The notes under the pieces: model-generated
Seen by the model: only the letters and a program-made list of their open reading frames with translations
Told to the model about the DNA's origin: nothing
The model's database searches: none
Program-made: the position numbers and the translations under genes
From: Flavobacterium poyangense
Lineage (GTDB): Bacteria > Bacteroidota > Bacteroidia > Flavobacteriales > Flavobacteriaceae
Assembly: GCF_011751075.1 (NCBI RefSeq)
Contig: NZ_JAALLN010000026.1
Location: 1-55,093 of the forward strand
DNA length: 55,093 nucleotides
Direction of reading: 5' to 3'
Shown: positions 1 through 8,658 of the stretch, in pieces
Layout: each line of letters opens with the position of its first letter
Position numbering within the stretch: the stretch's first letter is position 1

Positions 1-355
1 GCATTACTTTTTTTAGAACTTTCCTTTCTGTTGACATAATTAATTGGATTGTAGTCAACCTTTTTCAGGACAAGACATATATACAACAAACCCAACAGGT
101 TTTGAAAACCTGTCGGGTTATCGTTGATTAATAAAAGAATCTAACGATAAACCTATTCCACACCTACAACAGAAAGAGATCGGAATTAAATCTTTCATCC
201 CAAAACACCCATAGCCTACCGGATATACACAAACAAAGAAACCACAACAGCTAAACAAGGATCACATTAATCAAAACTATCACCCATCCTTACTACTATA
301 TTAAAATCCCAAAATCTTATCTACTCATATATACATATAAAGTTCTACTTACATA
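1..355. other. Intergenic DNA with one palindrome upstream of thrS
   Basis: No convincing gene is seen here. A hairpin lies at 89-119 with 15-base arms around one central base and one mismatch (AACCCAACAGGTTTT against AAAACCTGTCGGGTT). It may be the terminator of a gene lying left of the window or a dispersed palindromic repeat. The rest is AT-rich and featureless up to the thrS promoter. Confidence 0.5.
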
Positions 356-386
356 TTGTAAGTGTTTTTGTAATGCGCTATATTTG
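356..386 (+). promoter_or_regulatory. Bacteroidota-type promoter of thrS
   Basis: TTG at 356-358 and TATATTTG at 379-386 are 20 bases apart. This fits the -33 TTG / -7 TAnnTTTG pattern of Bacteroidota housekeeping promoters. The predicted transcript starts near 391 and leaves a leader of about 15 bases before the thrS ATG. Confidence 0.75.
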
Positions 387-406
387 CATTCACAAAATTA
401 TAAACA

Positions 407-2353
407 ATGATTAAGATTACTTTACCCGACGGGTCAATTAGAGAGTTTGCCTCAGGCGTAACTCCGATGGAGGTTGCTAAGAGCATTAGTGAAGGATTTG
501 CAAGAAACGTGATTTCTGCGTCTTTTAATGGTACAACAATAGAAACCGAAACTCCATTGACGACCGACGGTAGTCTTATTTTATATACCTGGAATGATGC
601 GGAAGGAAAAAAAGCTTTCTGGCATTCGACTTCTCACGTAATGGCACAAGCGCTTGAGGAACTTTACCCTGGAATTAAACTAACTCTTGGGCCAGCGATC
701 TCAAACGGGTTTTACTATGATGTAGATTTTGAAGACCAAAAGATAACTGATGCTGATTTCAAAAAAATTGAAGATCGCGTTCTTGAAATTTCAAGAGGAA
801 AACATGAATTCAAAATGCGCCCGGTTAGTAAAGCCGATGCGTTAGAAATGTATAAAGACAACGTTTACAAAACAGAATTGATTTCTAACCTTGAAGACGG
901 GACTATTACATTCTGTGACCATTCTACATTTACTGATTTATGCCGTGGTGGACATATTCCAAATACCGGAATTATAAAAGCGATGAAAATCATGAGCGTT
1001 GCAGGTGCTTACTGGCGTGGTGACGAGAAGAACAAACAGTTGACTCGTGTTTACGGAACTTCTTTCCCTAAACAAAAAGACTTAACTGAGTATCTTGAAC
1101 TTCTGGAAGAAGCCAAACGTCGTGACCACCGTAAACTTGGTAAAGAGCTTGAATTGTTTGCTTTCTCACAGAAAGTCGGACAAGGTTTGCCTTTATGGTT
1201 ACCAAAAGGCGCAGCACTTAGAGATCGTTTAGAGCAATTTTTAAAGAAAGCCCAAAAGAAAGCCGGATACGAACAAGTAGTAACTCCACATATTGGACAA
1301 AAAGAGCTTTATGTTACTTCCGGTCACTATGCGAAATATGGTGCAGATAGTTTTCAGCCAATCAATACTCCTGCCGAAGGGGAAGAGTTTTTATTGAAGC
1401 CTATGAACTGTCCTCACCACTGTGAGATTTATAATGTAAGACCTTGGTCATATAAAGATCTTCCTAAGCGTTATGCTGAATTTGGTACTGTATATAGATA
1501 TGAGCAATCCGGTGAATTACACGGATTGACTCGTGTAAGAGGGTTTACTCAGGACGATGCTCATATTTTCTGTACTCCGGAACAATTGGACGAAGAGTTT
1601 AAAAAAGTAATTGACTTAGTATTGTACGTATTTGGTTCATTAGGCTTTGAGAACTTCACAGCTCAAATTTCATTGAGAGATCAGGAAAACAGAGAGAAAT
1701 ACATTGGTTCTGACGAAAACTGGGAGAAAGCCGAAAATGCGATTATCAACGCTGCAGCAGACAAAGGATTGAATACCGTAGTAGAATATGGCGAGGCTGC
1801 TTTTTATGGTCCGAAGCTTGACTTTATGGTAAAAGATGCTTTAGGCAGACAATGGCAATTGGGTACTATTCAGGTGGATTACAACTTACCTGAGCGTTTT
1901 GAATTGACTTACAAAGGCGCTGATAACGAATTACATAGACCTGTAATGATTCACAGAGCTCCTTTCGGATCTATGGAACGTTTCATAGCTATTTTACTAG
2001 AGCATACTGCAGGAAATTTCCCACTATGGCTAATGCCTGAGCAGGCTATTATCTTGTCTTTGAGCGAGAAATACGAAAAATATGCTAAAAAAGTTTTAGA
2101 TTTGCTAGAAAATCACGAAATTCGCGCCCTAATTGACAACCGAAGCGAGACTATTGGTAAGAAAATCAGAGATGCAGAAATGCAAAAAATACCGTTTATG
2201 CTTATTGTAGGTGAGGAAGAGGAGAAAAACGGAACGATTTCTATTCGTCGCCACGGTCAAGAAGGAAAAGGAAATAGTACAGTTACAATTGATGAATTTG
2301 TCGCTATTGTAAACGAAGAAATAAAAAAGACATTAAAAGTTTTTACAGTTTAA
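407..2353 (+). CDS. thrS: Threonyl-tRNA synthetase
   Basis: Cytosolic class II synthetase that charges tRNA-Thr with threonine. At 648 aa it has the full family length. Residues 1-60 form the TGS domain. The editing domain follows, with the HxxxH metal site (H73, H77) and a later CRGGH segment. The class II catalytic core contains MNCPHH, whose Cys is a zinc ligand that selects threonine, and the C-terminus is the anticodon-binding domain. The ATG sits about 15 bases after a well-formed promoter. It heads a thrS-infC-rpmI-rplT order that is common in bacteria. The short gap to infC (16 bases with the ATA start) suggests co-transcription. Confidence 0.97.
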   Translation: MIKITLPDGSIREFASGVTPMEVAKSISEGFARNVISASFNGTTIETETPLTTDGSLILYTWNDAEGKKAFWHSTSHVMAQALEELYPGIKLTLGPAISNGFYYDVDFEDQKITDADFKKIEDRVLEISRGKHEFKMRPVSKADALEMYKDNVYKTELISNLEDGTITFCDHSTFTDLCRGGHIPNTGIIKAMKIMSVAGAYWRGDEKNKQLTRVYGTSFPKQKDLTEYLELLEEAKRRDHRKLGKELELFAFSQKVGQGLPLWLPKGAALRDRLEQFLKKAQKKAGYEQVVTPHIGQKELYVTSGHYAKYGADSFQPINTPAEGEEFLLKPMNCPHHCEIYNVRPWSYKDLPKRYAEFGTVYRYEQSGELHGLTRVRGFTQDDAHIFCTPEQLDEEFKKVIDLVLYVFGSLGFENFTAQISLRDQENREKYIGSDENWEKAENAIINAAADKGLNTVVEYGEAAFYGPKLDFMVKDALGRQWQLGTIQVDYNLPERFELTYKGADNELHRPVMIHRAPFGSMERFIAILLEHTAGNFPLWLMPEQAIILSLSEKYEKYAKKVLDLLENHEIRALIDNRSETIGKKIRDAEMQKIPFMLIVGEEEEKNGTISIRRHGQEGKGNSTVTIDEFVAIVNEEIKKTLKVFTV

Positions 2354-2369
2354 CTTAAATTATAAAGTC

Positions 2370-2927
2370 ATAGCAATAAGAAGCAACAGAGGTTACCAAC
2401 CTCGAGTAGAAAAAAAAGATGCACACAGAATAAACAATAACATTCGTGGTGTGCAAGAAGTAAGGTTAGTAGGCGAGAACATCGAACCAGGTGTATTTAA
2501 GCTTGCTGAAGCTTTACGTTTAGCGGATCAATTCGAATTGGATTTGGTTGAAATTTCACCAAATGCTGAGCCGCCGGTTTGTAAAATCATGGATTACAAG
2601 AAATTTGTTTACGAACAAAAGAAACGTGATAAGGTTTTAAAAGCTAAGTCAACGCAAGTTGTAGTAAAAGAAATTAGATTTGGTCCTCAAACGGATGAGC
2701 ATGATTACGAATTTAAAAGAAAGAATGCGGAGAAGTTCCTAAAAGAAGGAGCAAAACTAAAAGCATTCGTTTTCTTTAAAGGTCGTTCTATCATCTATAA
2801 AGATCAAGGTCAGATTTTATTATTGCGTTTGGCAACCGATTTAGAAGAACATGGTAAAGTAGAAGCGATGCCTGTTTTAGAAGGAAAGAGAATGATCATG
2901 TTCATTGCTCCGAAGAAGAAGAAATAG
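2370..2927 (+). CDS. infC: Translation initiation factor IF-3, probable ATA start
   Basis: IF-3 binds the 30S subunit, prevents premature 50S joining and proofreads the start codon and initiator tRNA. The body with the IF3 N domain (LVEISPNAEPPVCKIMDY), basic linker and C domain is clear from 2451. The usual N-terminal extension (IRSNRGYQPRVEKKDAHRIN) is encoded in the same frame upstream with no ATG, GTG or TTG before it. Its first codon would be ATA at 2370-2372, giving 185 aa, a normal IF-3 length. Starting at the GTG of 2451 would remove 27 conserved-looking residues. Rare starts such as AUU allow IF-3 to repress its own translation in Escherichia coli, so the ATA probably serves the same control. 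The exact start is inferred. Confidence 0.9.
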   Translation: MAIRSNRGYQPRVEKKDAHRINNNIRGVQEVRLVGENIEPGVFKLAEALRLADQFELDLVEISPNAEPPVCKIMDYKKFVYEQKKRDKVLKAKSTQVVVKEIRFGPQTDEHDYEFKRKNAEKFLKEGAKLKAFVFFKGRSIIYKDQGQILLLRLATDLEEHGKVEAMPVLEGKRMIMFIAPKKKK

Positions 2928-2939
2928 TTTTCAGTTTTG

Positions 2940-2969
2940 AGTCTCAGTAAACAGTTCAATACTGAGACT
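2940..2969 (+). terminator. Hairpin between infC and rpmI
   Basis: Ten-base arms AGTCTCAGTA and TACTGAGACT flank a 10-base loop just after infC. No long T run follows, so it may be an mRNA processing or stability structure or an attenuator rather than a full terminator. Confidence 0.45.
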
Positions 2970-3025
2970 TTAAACCTGAAACTAAAAATATAAGTAAGTA
3001 AGAATAAATTAAAACACTAGGAAAA

Positions 3026-3223
3026 ATGCCTAAAATGAAAACAAAATCTAGCGCCAAGAAACGTTTCAAAGTTACTGGTTCTGGAAAGATTAAAAGAAAG
3101 CATGCTTTTAAAAGTCACATCTTGACTAAAAAATCTAAAAAACGTAAATTAGCTTTGACACACTCAGCGCTAGTTCACTCAACAGATATGAAAAGCATTA
3201 AACAACAATTAAGAATTATCTAA
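3026..3223 (+). CDS. rpmI: 50S ribosomal protein L35
   Basis: A 65-aa, very basic protein of the large ribosomal subunit. The start MPKMKTKSSAKKRFKVTGSG and the following KIKRKHAFKSHILTKKS are typical for L35. It lies between infC and rplT, its usual position. The ATG follows an A-rich leader without a strong Shine-Dalgarno sequence, as expected in this phylum. Confidence 0.97.
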   Translation: MPKMKTKSSAKKRFKVTGSGKIKRKHAFKSHILTKKSKKRKLALTHSALVHSTDMKSIKQQLRII

Positions 3224-3402
3224 TAATTGTAAAATGTAAAATGTATGTCGTAAAATGTTTTTAACATTGTACAGTATACAAACTACAATATACAATATAA
3301 AGATTTTCTTTCGGTTAAAAATTATTTATATAACCTTGGAGTATGGCCATTAAGTTCCTTTGATTTAATTCAGGACGCCTGCTACAAAAACACATTAAAA
3401 TT

Positions 3403-3747
3403 ATGCCAAGATCGGTAAATTCAGTTGCTAAAAGAGCAAGAAGAAAAAAAATAATGAAGCAAGCCAAAGGTTTCTTTGGTAGACGTAAAAACGTTTGGAC
3501 AGTTGCTAAGAATGCGGTAGAGAAAGCAATGTGCTACGCTTACCGTGACAGAAAACAGAATAAAAGAAATTTCCGTGCTTTATGGATTCAACGTATCAAC
3601 GCTGGAGCTAGATTAGAAGGAATGTCTTATTCTCAATTCATGGGTAAAGTTAAAGCTAACGGAATCGAATTGAACCGTAAAGTTCTTGCAGATTTAGCTA
3701 TGAACCACCCTGAAGCTTTCAAAGCAATACTTAACAAAGTAAAATAA
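3403..3747 (+). CDS. rplT: 50S ribosomal protein L20
   Basis: A 114-aa large-subunit assembly protein. It has the N-terminal basic arm (MPRSVNSVAKRARRKKIMKQ) and the globular part ending in LADLAMNHPEAFKAI. In other bacteria L20 represses the infC-rpmI-rplT transcript by binding a leader that mimics 23S rRNA. The 179-base gap before this gene is long for an operon and could hold such a site, but I could not fold a convincing L20 leader by eye. A strong terminator follows. Confidence 0.97.
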   Translation: MPRSVNSVAKRARRKKIMKQAKGFFGRRKNVWTVAKNAVEKAMCYAYRDRKQNKRNFRALWIQRINAGARLEGMSYSQFMGKVKANGIELNRKVLADLAMNHPEAFKAILNKVK

Positions 3748-3788
3748 ACGTTTTATAAACTCAATTTAGATTTACTTACTTATCATAG

Positions 3789-3820
3789 AAAAACCAGTCA
3801 ATTGACTGGTTTTTTGTTTT
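3789..3820 (+). terminator. Rho-independent terminator after rplT
   Basis: A perfect palindrome, AAACCAGTCA against TGACTGGTTT, is followed by a T-rich tail. It closes the thrS-infC-rpmI-rplT group. Confidence 0.9.
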
Positions 3821-3897
3821 AATACAGATCTCAAAAAATCTCTCTTTCACAAACTAAAATTAAGAAGTACATTTATACAAAAGAAAAATAAAGCAGC

Positions 3898-4470
3898 ATG
3901 TCCCAACCTCTTCTTGACCATATAGCAAAATTTATAACATTAGAACCTTCAGAGATCGATACTCTGGAATCTTGCTTAAGTATGTCTAAAATAAAGAAGA
4001 AAGAACATCTATTGCAAGAAGGTCAGGTTTGCAACACTAGCTACTTCATTGTAAAAGGATGCATGCGACAATACATTATTAACTCAAAAGGAACTGAACA
4101 AACGCTGCAATTTGGAATTGAAAACTGGTGGCTTACTGATTATTTAAGTTATCATAGTCAGATTCCATCACATTTTTATATTCAGGCGGTTGAAAATTGT
4201 GAAATCATTGCAATTGAAAAACCCGTACTTGAATCACTATTCATTCAGATACCTAAACTGGAACGGTACTTTAGAATCGTTTCTCAGAAATCTTTCGGAG
4301 CGGCACAGATGCGTATCAAGTTTTTATTTACCATGTCGGCCGAAGAAAGGTATCATCATTTCAACAACCTGTTTCCCGAATTTGTACAACGTGTCCCTCA
4401 GTATATGCTTGCCTCCTATCTGGATTTCTCTGCTGAGTTTATGAGTAAAATCAGAGCCGGAAAAATCTAA
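3898..4470 (+). CDS. Crp/Fnr family transcriptional regulator
   Basis: 190 aa. Residues 20-115 fit the cyclic-nucleotide-binding-like beta roll (LLQEGQVCNTSYFIVKGCMR, then a second strand set ending QAVENCEIIAIEK). The C-terminal part RVPQYMLASYLDFSAEFMSKIR is the helix-turn-helix that this Bacteroidota subfamily carries. The canonical cAMP-binding Arg/Ser pair of enterobacterial CRP is not evident, so the ligand is unknown. The next gene, an AhpD-like protein, is 79 bases downstream on the same strand and is a plausible target. The ATG was chosen because the family usually starts a few residues before the first helix, as here. Confidence 0.9.
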   Translation: MSQPLLDHIAKFITLEPSEIDTLESCLSMSKIKKKEHLLQEGQVCNTSYFIVKGCMRQYIINSKGTEQTLQFGIENWWLTDYLSYHSQIPSHFYIQAVENCEIIAIEKPVLESLFIQIPKLERYFRIVSQKSFGAAQMRIKFLFTMSAEERYHHFNNLFPEFVQRVPQYMLASYLDFSAEFMSKIRAGKI

Positions 4471-4549
4471 TCACCCTTTCTTGAACTACTTCAAGTTTTT
4501 TAAAGCAGTTATAATCGAACTTTGTATCAAACTTTAAAAAACAAGTACA

Positions 4550-4984
4550 ATGAAACCAAGAATCGTTATTCCCAAAGCAGCTCCGGAAGCTTATCAGGCC
4601 ATGTTAGGTTTAGAAAAATACATCGCTTCAACATCACTTACTCCGATTCACAAAGAATTAATCAAAATTAGGGCCTCCCAAATCAATGGCTGTGCATACT
4701 GCATCAATATGCACACCACGGATGCCCGTAAACTTGGACTTAGCGAACAGCGTATTTATTTACTAAGTGCATGGCGTGAGGCTGATGTTTACTCCGAAGA
4801 AGAACAAGCTATCTTAGCATTAACAGAGGAAGTCACTCTAATAAGCAATCATGTTTCTGAAGAAGTATATCAAAATGCTGCAAAGTTTTTTGATGAAAAA
4901 TATCTTGCCGAAATTATAATGATGATCATCACTATCAATGCCTGGAACAGGATTGGAATTACTACAGGTCTGAGAGCTGTATAA
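4550..4984 (+). CDS. Carboxymuconolactone decarboxylase / AhpD-like protein
   Basis: 144 aa with the AhpD-type redox core: C48-AY-C51 followed by H55 in NGCAYCINMH, preceded by KELIKIRAS. In AhpD the two cysteines and the histidine reduce peroxide or a thiol partner. Helical segments before and after fit the all-alpha fold. It stands directly downstream of a Crp-type regulator, a pairing often seen in this phylum, which suggests regulated oxidative or thiol stress defence. The precise substrate cannot be read from sequence. Confidence 0.9.
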   Translation: MKPRIVIPKAAPEAYQAMLGLEKYIASTSLTPIHKELIKIRASQINGCAYCINMHTTDARKLGLSEQRIYLLSAWREADVYSEEEQAILALTEEVTLISNHVSEEVYQNAAKFFDEKYLAEIIMMIITINAWNRIGITTGLRAV

Positions 4985-5018
4985 TTTTAAAGATAATTTT
5001 TACAAAAAAATACTAATG

Positions 5019-5049
5019 CAAACCCTCACCACTGAGGGTTTGTTTGTAT
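5019..5049 (+). terminator. Terminator after the AhpD-like gene
   Basis: CAAACCCTC and GAGGGTTTG form a 9-bp stem with a short loop (5019-5042), followed by a T-rich run. Confidence 0.85.
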
Positions 5050-5116
5050 CTAACTGTATATGAGAAATCAATTTCACGCATTTGAAAAAAAACACAAAAT
5101 ACCGTATTTATACGTG

Positions 5117-5145
5117 TTGTCATTTTATAGAATTTTCTATTTTTG
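5117..5145 (+). promoter_or_regulatory. Promoter of the TPR histidine kinase operon
   Basis: TTG at 5117-5119, an 18-base spacer and TATTTTTG at 5138-5145 match the Bacteroidota promoter. Transcription would begin at about 5149-5151, that is at or within two bases of the ATG at 5151, predicting an almost leaderless mRNA. Confidence 0.65.
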
Positions 5146-5150
5146 GCGCA

Positions 5151-6878
5151 ATGATACCACAAAGAATACAAACTTACCTCACTCTATTCCTTACCCTGCT
5201 TGTTTTCTCTTCTTGTCAAAAGAAGTCGGTTGTCATCTCAAAAAAAGCTAAAACCGAAACTGAAGTTCGACCACTTATTACAACAGCTGATCAATTTAAG
5301 ACAAACAAGCAACTTGACAGTGCCTTCTTCTATTATAATAAAGCCAAAATTAATTGCAATCCGGCTGTGCATAGTAACGATTATGCCTATTGCGTAATGA
5401 ACATGGCCGAAATACAACAAACTTTGGGCGATTATCTCGGGAGTGAAACTACCATAACCAAAGCACTGCCTCTTTTAAAAAATCTAAAGAATCCTGATTC
5501 TCTCTGGAAAATCTATACTATACTTGGTACCAGCTATAGCAACATTTACAATTACGATGATGCTCTTTCGTACTTTTATAAAGCGTTACATTTAAAGACT
5601 GACTTCATAAAAAAGCTAGCTACAAAAAACAATATTGGAGCCGTTCTGATAAAACAGAAAAAATATGATGCCGCCTTGCAAATTTTAGTGCCATTAAGTA
5701 TAACCAAAACCACTCTCGAAAATCGGGAGTATTATTCTAAAATACTTGACAACATTGGTTTTTGTCATTTTAAACTTGGAAAAGATGATGCGTTGCTGTA
5801 TTATACTAAAAGTCTGGAACTAAAGTCTGAAATAAACGACAGTTATCAATTGAGCAAAATCTATTATCATCTTGCTGAATACTATCAAAAACGCAATCTG
5901 CCTTTATCAATAAAATATGCCCAATTAAGTTACGCTAAATACAGTGCTTCAGATTGTACAGATAATACACTAAAAGCCCTTGCCTTTCTTATAAAAAACG
6001 ATTCCGGTAAAGAACTAGAGCAGAATGCCATTACCTATGTAACATTGACAGACAGTATTTCTGAAATAAAACAGAAGGCAAAAAACTTATTTGCAAGAAT
6101 TAAATACGATTCTAAAAAAGAAAAAGATGAAAACTTAAAGCTCAAAGTCGAAAAAATCAAAAATGAGCTTCAACTGGAAGAGCAAGAAACAAAAAATAAT
6201 ATCTCTTACATCATCATTTTGCTGACTTTGGTTCTTATCCTTATTTTGTATTTCTACCTGAGTTCAAGAACCAATCGAGAAAAACTAAAAGCCACTTATC
6301 ACAGCGAAACCCGCATTTCAAAAAAATTACATGACGAACTTGCTAATGATGTTTATCATGCCATGGCTTTTGCAGAAAACAGAGATCTTTCAATAACAGA
6401 AAACAGAAACAATTTAATAAATAACCTTACTGATATCTATTCCCGAACCACGGATATTTCAAAAGAGGACTGCCCAATCTTAACCGATATCAATTACATC
6501 TTTTCGCTAAAAAATATGATTTCGGGATTTAACACTTCAAATGTAACCCTTGTCCTAAATGGTTTAGATACCATTCTGTGGGACGAAATTGACAAGACAA
6601 CAAAAATAGCAATCTACAGAATCCTACAAGAGTTGCTCGTTAATATGAAAAAACACAGTAAGGCAACCTTAATTGACATTACAATAAAAAAGACAGCTGA
6701 TACTATCCTAATTAATTACGGCGATAATGGACAGGGTATTGATCTCAAAAAAATAGGATTTAAAAATGGACTGCAAAATATAGAAAATAGAATTTCTACT
6801 GTAAAAGGAAGTGTTACTTTCAACTCCAACCCAAAAGAAGGCTTTAAAGTTTTTATTAAACTCCCATTACACCACTAA
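5151..6878 (+). CDS. Lipid-anchored TPR sensor histidine kinase
   Basis: 575 aa from the ATG at 5151; an in-frame upstream ATG at 5082 is rejected because the promoter lies inside that extension. The start gives a lipoprotein signal ending LLVFSSC (C22). TPR-like helices follow (about 40-330, e.g. DDALSYFYKALHLK), then a coiled coil, a membrane helix at about 350-372, and a HisKA_3-like dimerisation segment with candidate phospho-acceptor H394 in SKKLHDELAND. The HATPase domain has N box ELLVNMKKHS and G1 box GDNGQGI. The TPR part is predicted periplasmic, held by lipid and helix. It is followed 7 bases later by a degenerate paralogue and then a response regulator, likely one operon. Confidence 0.9.
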   Translation: MIPQRIQTYLTLFLTLLVFSSCQKKSVVISKKAKTETEVRPLITTADQFKTNKQLDSAFFYYNKAKINCNPAVHSNDYAYCVMNMAEIQQTLGDYLGSETTITKALPLLKNLKNPDSLWKIYTILGTSYSNIYNYDDALSYFYKALHLKTDFIKKLATKNNIGAVLIKQKKYDAALQILVPLSITKTTLENREYYSKILDNIGFCHFKLGKDDALLYYTKSLELKSEINDSYQLSKIYYHLAEYYQKRNLPLSIKYAQLSYAKYSASDCTDNTLKALAFLIKNDSGKELEQNAITYVTLTDSISEIKQKAKNLFARIKYDSKKEKDENLKLKVEKIKNELQLEEQETKNNISYIIILLTLVLILILYFYLSSRTNREKLKATYHSETRISKKLHDELANDVYHAMAFAENRDLSITENRNNLINNLTDIYSRTTDISKEDCPILTDINYIFSLKNMISGFNTSNVTLVLNGLDTILWDEIDKTTKIAIYRILQELLVNMKKHSKATLIDITIKKTADTILINYGDNGQGIDLKKIGFKNGLQNIENRISTVKGSVTFNSNPKEGFKVFIKLPLHH

Positions 6879-6885
6879 TAAAAAC

Positions 6886-8646
6886 ATGAATATTTCTACA
6901 AAAGGATGTCCGTTAAAGCATCTTCTATTAAAAATAATTATTCTGGTATCGGTTAGTCTAACTGTACAATCCTGCAAGAGAGAGGACCGTGTTAGTCCCA
7001 AAAAAGACTCTCATATTACTCAGATCAGGAAAATTATGGACACTGCAGATGTTTTATTAGACACTAAAAAAAGAGAAAGTGCCTACTATTACTTCAATAA
7101 GGTCCTGCCTTTGATTGATCCCAAAAAAAATCCGGACGAATTTGTTTACACCTTGATGTGTATGGCAGAAATACAGCAGTTTGAAGGTAATTCCTTTAAA
7201 AGCGAGTTTTATCTAACTAAGACTATGCCTTACTTAGAACAAACAACAGATCGCGAATACAAATGGTCGGTGTATACGATTATGGCTAAAAACTATCATA
7301 CTACTTATGACTTAAAAAATGCTCTTTTGTATCATAAAAAAGCATTGAGCCACACCTCCACTACTTCAAAAAGGAATCAAACCTTACACAATATAGCATT
7401 GGTATATTGTGATCAGAAAGAATACGATACTGCGATAAAAATATATTTACCACTACTTGCAAAAGACAATACAAATACAGAAAATTTAGATCTCAGTAAA
7501 AAAAATTATGCCATGCGATTAAACGATCTTGGGCATTGTTACTACAAAACTCAAAATCCTAAAGCATTAGACTGTTTTAATGAAAGCTTAAAAATTAACC
7601 GGCAAATTAAAAATCAGGAAGGAACAATGTTCAATCATTGGTTTATTTCTCTTTATTATTTCGAAAGCAATCCAGAATACGCTTACAAACATATTAAGCA
7701 GGCTTATGCTATCTCTTGCCAAAATAATTACACAACAAAAAGAATCAAATATTTAAGCGCTCTTGTAAAATGCAGCCACGGATCTGAACAAAAAAAGTAC
7801 ACTCTCGCTTATATACATCTATCAGATAGCATTAAGGAGATGAGATTACGAACAAAAAATCAATTTTCTCAAATTAAATATAATTCGAAACTTGATAAAG
7901 CAGAAAATTTACAACTCAAAACTCAAAAGGCAGAAAACCAATTGCAACTCGAACGAGAGAAAAACCGCAATATAATTTCCTATATCCTTATCTTATTCAT
8001 TCTGATTCTTATATTATTTCTTTCTCTTTATTTAATTATAAAAGGGAGGAGAGAAAAAAGCGATGCCATTTATGATAGCGAAATGCGCATCTCAGCAAAA
8101 TTAAAAAATGAGCTTTCCAACAACATTTACAATGTGATTTTATTTGTAAGCAATGAAAATCTGGAAATCGAGGAGAACAAAGAACAGTTACTAAACCATT
8201 TAGAAGTTATCTATTCCCGCACCAGAAACATTTCAAAGGAAAACAGCAGTATTTTAACCAATGAGAATTATACTTTCGTTTTAAAAGAAATGATTTCTGA
8301 ATTTAAAACGCAGGACATTAACATTTTTGTCAGTGGTTTAGATACCATTCCGTGGAAACAAATAGACAAAAACAAGAAAATAATTCTCTACAGGGTGCTT
8401 CAAGAGTTATTTGCCACTATGAAAACCCATAGCAAAGCCACTCTGGCCAGTTTAACTTTTAAAATAAAAGATAAAAAATTAATCGTAACTTACGCAAATA
8501 ATAGCGTTGGGACTACAAAAAACAACACCGCTCTAAAAAATAGACTACAAAATATGGAAAGCCGTATAAAAACTATCAACGGAACTCTTATTTTTGACGC
8601 TTATTCTCAAAGCGGGTTTAAATTAAGTTTTACCTTTCATTTATAA
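6886..8646 (+). CDS. Degenerate TPR histidine kinase paralogue (probable pseudokinase)
   Basis: 586 aa from ATG 6886, 7 bases after the upstream kinase. Same layout: lipoprotein signal with C30 in LTVQSC, TPR-like helices, coiled coil, one membrane helix, kinase-like C-terminus. The key residues are gone. The position of the phospho-acceptor His is Lys (K407 in SAKLKNELSN), the N-box Asn is replaced (ELFATMKTHS), and the G1 box GDNGQG reads ANNSVG. The frame is intact and similarity to the neighbour is spread over the whole length, so this looks like a selected non-catalytic partner and not a dying gene. It may sense a second ligand or modulate the active kinase through heterodimers. Confidence 0.88.
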   Translation: MNISTKGCPLKHLLLKIIILVSVSLTVQSCKREDRVSPKKDSHITQIRKIMDTADVLLDTKKRESAYYYFNKVLPLIDPKKNPDEFVYTLMCMAEIQQFEGNSFKSEFYLTKTMPYLEQTTDREYKWSVYTIMAKNYHTTYDLKNALLYHKKALSHTSTTSKRNQTLHNIALVYCDQKEYDTAIKIYLPLLAKDNTNTENLDLSKKNYAMRLNDLGHCYYKTQNPKALDCFNESLKINRQIKNQEGTMFNHWFISLYYFESNPEYAYKHIKQAYAISCQNNYTTKRIKYLSALVKCSHGSEQKKYTLAYIHLSDSIKEMRLRTKNQFSQIKYNSKLDKAENLQLKTQKAENQLQLEREKNRNIISYILILFILILILFLSLYLIIKGRREKSDAIYDSEMRISAKLKNELSNNIYNVILFVSNENLEIEENKEQLLNHLEVIYSRTRNISKENSSILTNENYTFVLKEMISEFKTQDINIFVSGLDTIPWKQIDKNKKIILYRVLQELFATMKTHSKATLASLTFKIKDKKLIVTYANNSVGTTKNNTALKNRLQNMESRIKTINGTLIFDAYSQSGFKLSFTFHL

Positions 8647-8658
8647 AAAATAGAAATT

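Noticed and set aside
3224..3402. L20 leader regulatory RNA
   Set aside because: The gap is long enough, but no L20-binding fold could be recognised by eye.
5082..5150. Upstream ATG of the TPR kinase
   Set aside because: The extension covers the promoter and would bury the lipoprotein signal 23 residues inside.
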